Positions 6,689 through 8,098 of a stretch of 8,098 nucleotides of DNA are shown here, piece by piece. A model generated the notes under the pieces. That model saw only the letters and a program-made list of their open reading frames with translations, was not told where the DNA came from and did not search any database. This stretch comes from Alistipes sp. (lineage in GTDB: Bacteria; Bacteroidota; Bacteroidia; Bacteroidales; Rikenellaceae), in contig JAIDKM010000207.1 of NCBI GenBank assembly GCA_029051915.1, forward strand, positions 1 to 8,098, written 5' to 3'. The position numbers and the translations under genes are program-made. Each line of letters starts with the position of its first letter. Positions within the stretch are counted from its first letter, which is position 1.

Positions 6689-7239
6689 CCGATTACATCG
6701 TGGCCGACGACCGGCAGCTGGTCGCGCAGGTGCTCGGCGGCGACGATACGGCTTTCGAATATCTTTTCAACCGCTATCACGAGGCGATCCGCCGGCTCTT
6801 CATCCAGCGCACGGGCGGAGCCAACGACGTCGACGACCTGCTGCAGGAGACTTTCATCAAGGTCTATGTCAATTTGCACCGCTACGATCCTCGCTTCACA
6901 TTCGGACAATGGGTCTATACCATCGCCCGCAACACTTTCATCGACCACGTACGCCGCCGGCAGGACGACCTGCCGATCGACGAACGTTTCACGGCCCCGG
7001 CCTCCAATGCTCCGACTCCCGAGGAGAACGTCATCAACCTCCAGCAGCGCACGCAGATCGAGCATTCCCTCGACCGCCTGGCGCCCCGCTACCGCCGGCT
7101 GATCGTCATGCGTTTCTTCGACGGATATTCCTACGAGGAGATCGCCGCGAAACTCGCGCTGCCGCTCGGCACGGTCAAGACGCAGATCCATCGGGCCCGC
7201 GAACAGATGTGCCGGCTCATCACCAAAGGAGAGAAGTAG
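6679..7239 (+). CDS. ECF-type sigma-70 family RNA polymerase sigma factor
   Basis: A 186-residue sigma factor with regions 2 and 4 only, the ECF (group 4) layout. Region 2 covers about 25-95: the AFEYLFNRYHEAIRRL helix, DVDDLLQETFIKVY (50-63, core-binding 2.2), then FTFGQWVYTIARNTFIDHVRRR (73-94, the -10 recognition part). A linker (95-120) with an APTPEE segment leads to region 4 (about 123-180), where YSYEEIAAKLALPLGTVKTQIHRAR (150-174) is the helix-turn-helix for the -35 element. The ATG at 6679 lies inside the glycosyltransferase gene, giving a 10-nt overlap and probable translational coupling. The next gene starts immediately after the stop, and it is ygiQ rather than an anti-sigma factor. 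What signal controls this sigma factor and which promoters it uses cannot be read here. Confidence 0.94.
   Translation: MEIADYIVADDRQLVAQVLGGDDTAFEYLFNRYHEAIRRLFIQRTGGANDVDDLLQETFIKVYVNLHRYDPRFTFGQWVYTIARNTFIDHVRRRQDDLPIDERFTAPASNAPTPEENVINLQQRTQIEHSLDRLAPRYRRLIVMRFFDGYSYEEIAAKLALPLGTVKTQIHRAREQMCRLITKGEK
7225..7232 (+). promoter_or_regulatory. Strong Shine-Dalgarno sequence for ygiQ
   Basis: AAAGGAGA lies within the last codons of the sigma gene, with the AGGAG core 8 nt before the ygiQ ATG at 7240. This is near-ideal spacing and unusual in this window, where the other genes show no clear Shine-Dalgarno. It supports the ATG at 7240 as the ygiQ start. The bases also encode Lys-Gly-Glu, so the match could be coincidental. 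Confidence 0.5.
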
Positions 7240-8098
7240 ATGTTTCTGCCGACGACCCTCAAGGAAGTGCGTGCCCGGGGCTGGGACGAGCTGGATGTCA
7301 TCCTCTTTACGGGCGATGCCTACATCGACCATCCGGCGTTCGGCGCTGCGGTCATCGGCCGGCTGCTGGAAGCCGAGGGTTACCGCGTGGCGATCGTCCC
7401 GCAGCCCAACTGGCGCGACGACCTGCGCGACTTCACCAAATTAGGTGCTCCGAGGCTCTTTTTCGGCGTCTCGGCCGGAGCGATGGACTCGATGGTCAAC
7501 CACTACACGGCCAACCTGCGTCTGCGCCACGACGACGCCTACACGCCCGGCGGCAAAGCGGGATTCCGTCCCGACTACGCCGTAACGGTCTATACTCAGA
7601 TACTCAAACGGCTCTACCCCCACGTACCGGTGGTCGTCGGCGGCATCGAAGCCTCGCTGCGCAGGCTGACCCACTACGACTACTGGAGCAACACGCTGAA
7701 GCCCTCGGTGCTGATCGAATCGGGCGCCGACCTGCTGACTTACGGTATGGGCGAACGGGTCGTGCCGCAGATCGCGAAAGCGATGCGCAACGGCTACAAC
7801 GCCAAGCTGCTGCGCAAGATCCGGCAGGTGGCGTTCCTGGCCGACGAAAGTTATGTCGCGCGGCTCGATCCGGCGACAACGATCCGTCTGCACAGCTACG
7901 AGGAGTGCCGCGCCGACAAACGGGCTTTCGGAGAGAATTTCACGGTGGCGGAGACCCAGAGCAACCTGCTGGAACCCGAAGCGACGTTGGTGGAGCGTGT
8001 CGGCGACCGCTATGTGGTGGTTACGCCGCCCAACACGACGCTGACGACCGAAGAACTCGACCGTTCGTTCGACCTGCCCTATGAACGGGCGCCCCATC
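7240..8098 (+). CDS. ygiQ: YgiQ-family radical SAM protein (N-terminal part, cut by window end)
   Basis: The 286 visible residues match the N-terminal region of YgiQ-family proteins, which are usually 600 residues or more. Recognisable blocks are the opening LPTTLKEVRARGWDELDVIL (3-22), TGDAYIDHPAFGAAVIGRLLE (24-44), RLFFGVSAGAMDSMVNHYTAN (72-92), DDAYTPGG (98-105), VVGGIEASLRRLTHYDYW (132-149) and DLLTYGMGER (164-173). This part resembles a B12-binding-like fold. The radical SAM core with its CxxxCxxC iron-sulfur site is expected just beyond the window, so catalytic competence cannot be checked. The biochemical role of YgiQ proteins is not established. The gene is open to the last base, and its ATG follows the sigma factor TAG with no gap. 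Confidence 0.93.
   Translation, partial: MFLPTTLKEVRARGWDELDVILFTGDAYIDHPAFGAAVIGRLLEAEGYRVAIVPQPNWRDDLRDFTKLGAPRLFFGVSAGAMDSMVNHYTANLRLRHDDAYTPGGKAGFRPDYAVTVYTQILKRLYPHVPVVVGGIEASLRRLTHYDYWSNTLKPSVLIESGADLLTYGMGERVVPQIAKAMRNGYNAKLLRKIRQVAFLADESYVARLDPATTIRLHSYEECRADKRAFGENFTVAETQSNLLEPEATLVERVGDRYVVVTPPNTTLTTEELDRSFDLPYERAPH

Noticed and set aside
5428..7239. A 603-codon frame that ends in the sigma factor
   Set aside because: Its first two thirds lie out of frame across the glycosyltransferase and read as Arg/Pro-rich noise. Only the part from 6679 is a real gene, so it is not a fusion.
1..8098. Mobile elements, CRISPR arrays, RNA genes or a novel defence system
   Set aside because: No transposase, regular direct repeats, tRNA-like or rRNA-like segments were seen. 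Nearly all of the window is covered by recognisable housekeeping-type genes.

Overview
The window looks like chromosomal core sequence from a GC-rich member of the Bacteroidota, most likely Bacteroidales and plausibly Alistipes-like. The reasons are a high overall GC content, protein sequences of Bacteroidales type, A/T-rich intergenic patches carrying a TAnnTTTG-like -7 promoter box, and mostly absent Shine-Dalgarno sequences. The taxon is an inference from sequence character; no search was run.

Layout: (1) bases 1-124 are an upstream region with no gene I can assign. (2) A short exported thioredoxin-fold protein is on the plus strand (125-529). (3) It converges on a tightly packed minus-strand operon transcribed from about 5456 down to 563: tgt (queuosine tRNA modification), a LptF/LptG-family lipopolysaccharide-export permease, a membrane-anchored PASTA protein, an RluD-type pseudouridine synthase and rsmG (16S rRNA m7G methyltransferase). 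Its junctions are +5, +10, -1 and -1 nt, so translation is probably coupled. (4) A short A/T-rich divergent promoter region (about 5457-5521) separates this from a plus-strand operon. (5) That operon is a membrane-bound family 2 glycosyltransferase, an ECF-type sigma factor overlapping it by 10 nt, and the N-terminal part of a YgiQ-family radical SAM protein, which starts directly after the sigma stop codon and runs off the window.

Functionally, the minus operon mixes translation-machinery modification (Tgt, RluD, RsmG) with cell-envelope work (LPS permease, PASTA protein). The plus operon mixes an envelope-type glycosyltransferase with a transcription regulator and a radical SAM protein. I see no mobile element, CRISPR array, tRNA or rRNA gene, and no clear sign of horizontal transfer. 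Nothing here is convincingly a new defence or mobile system. The points most worth a second look are a Tgt whose three zinc-binding cysteines are replaced, an ECF sigma gene embedded between a glycosyltransferase and ygiQ with no visible anti-sigma partner, and a kinase-less PASTA protein inside an rRNA/tRNA-modification operon.
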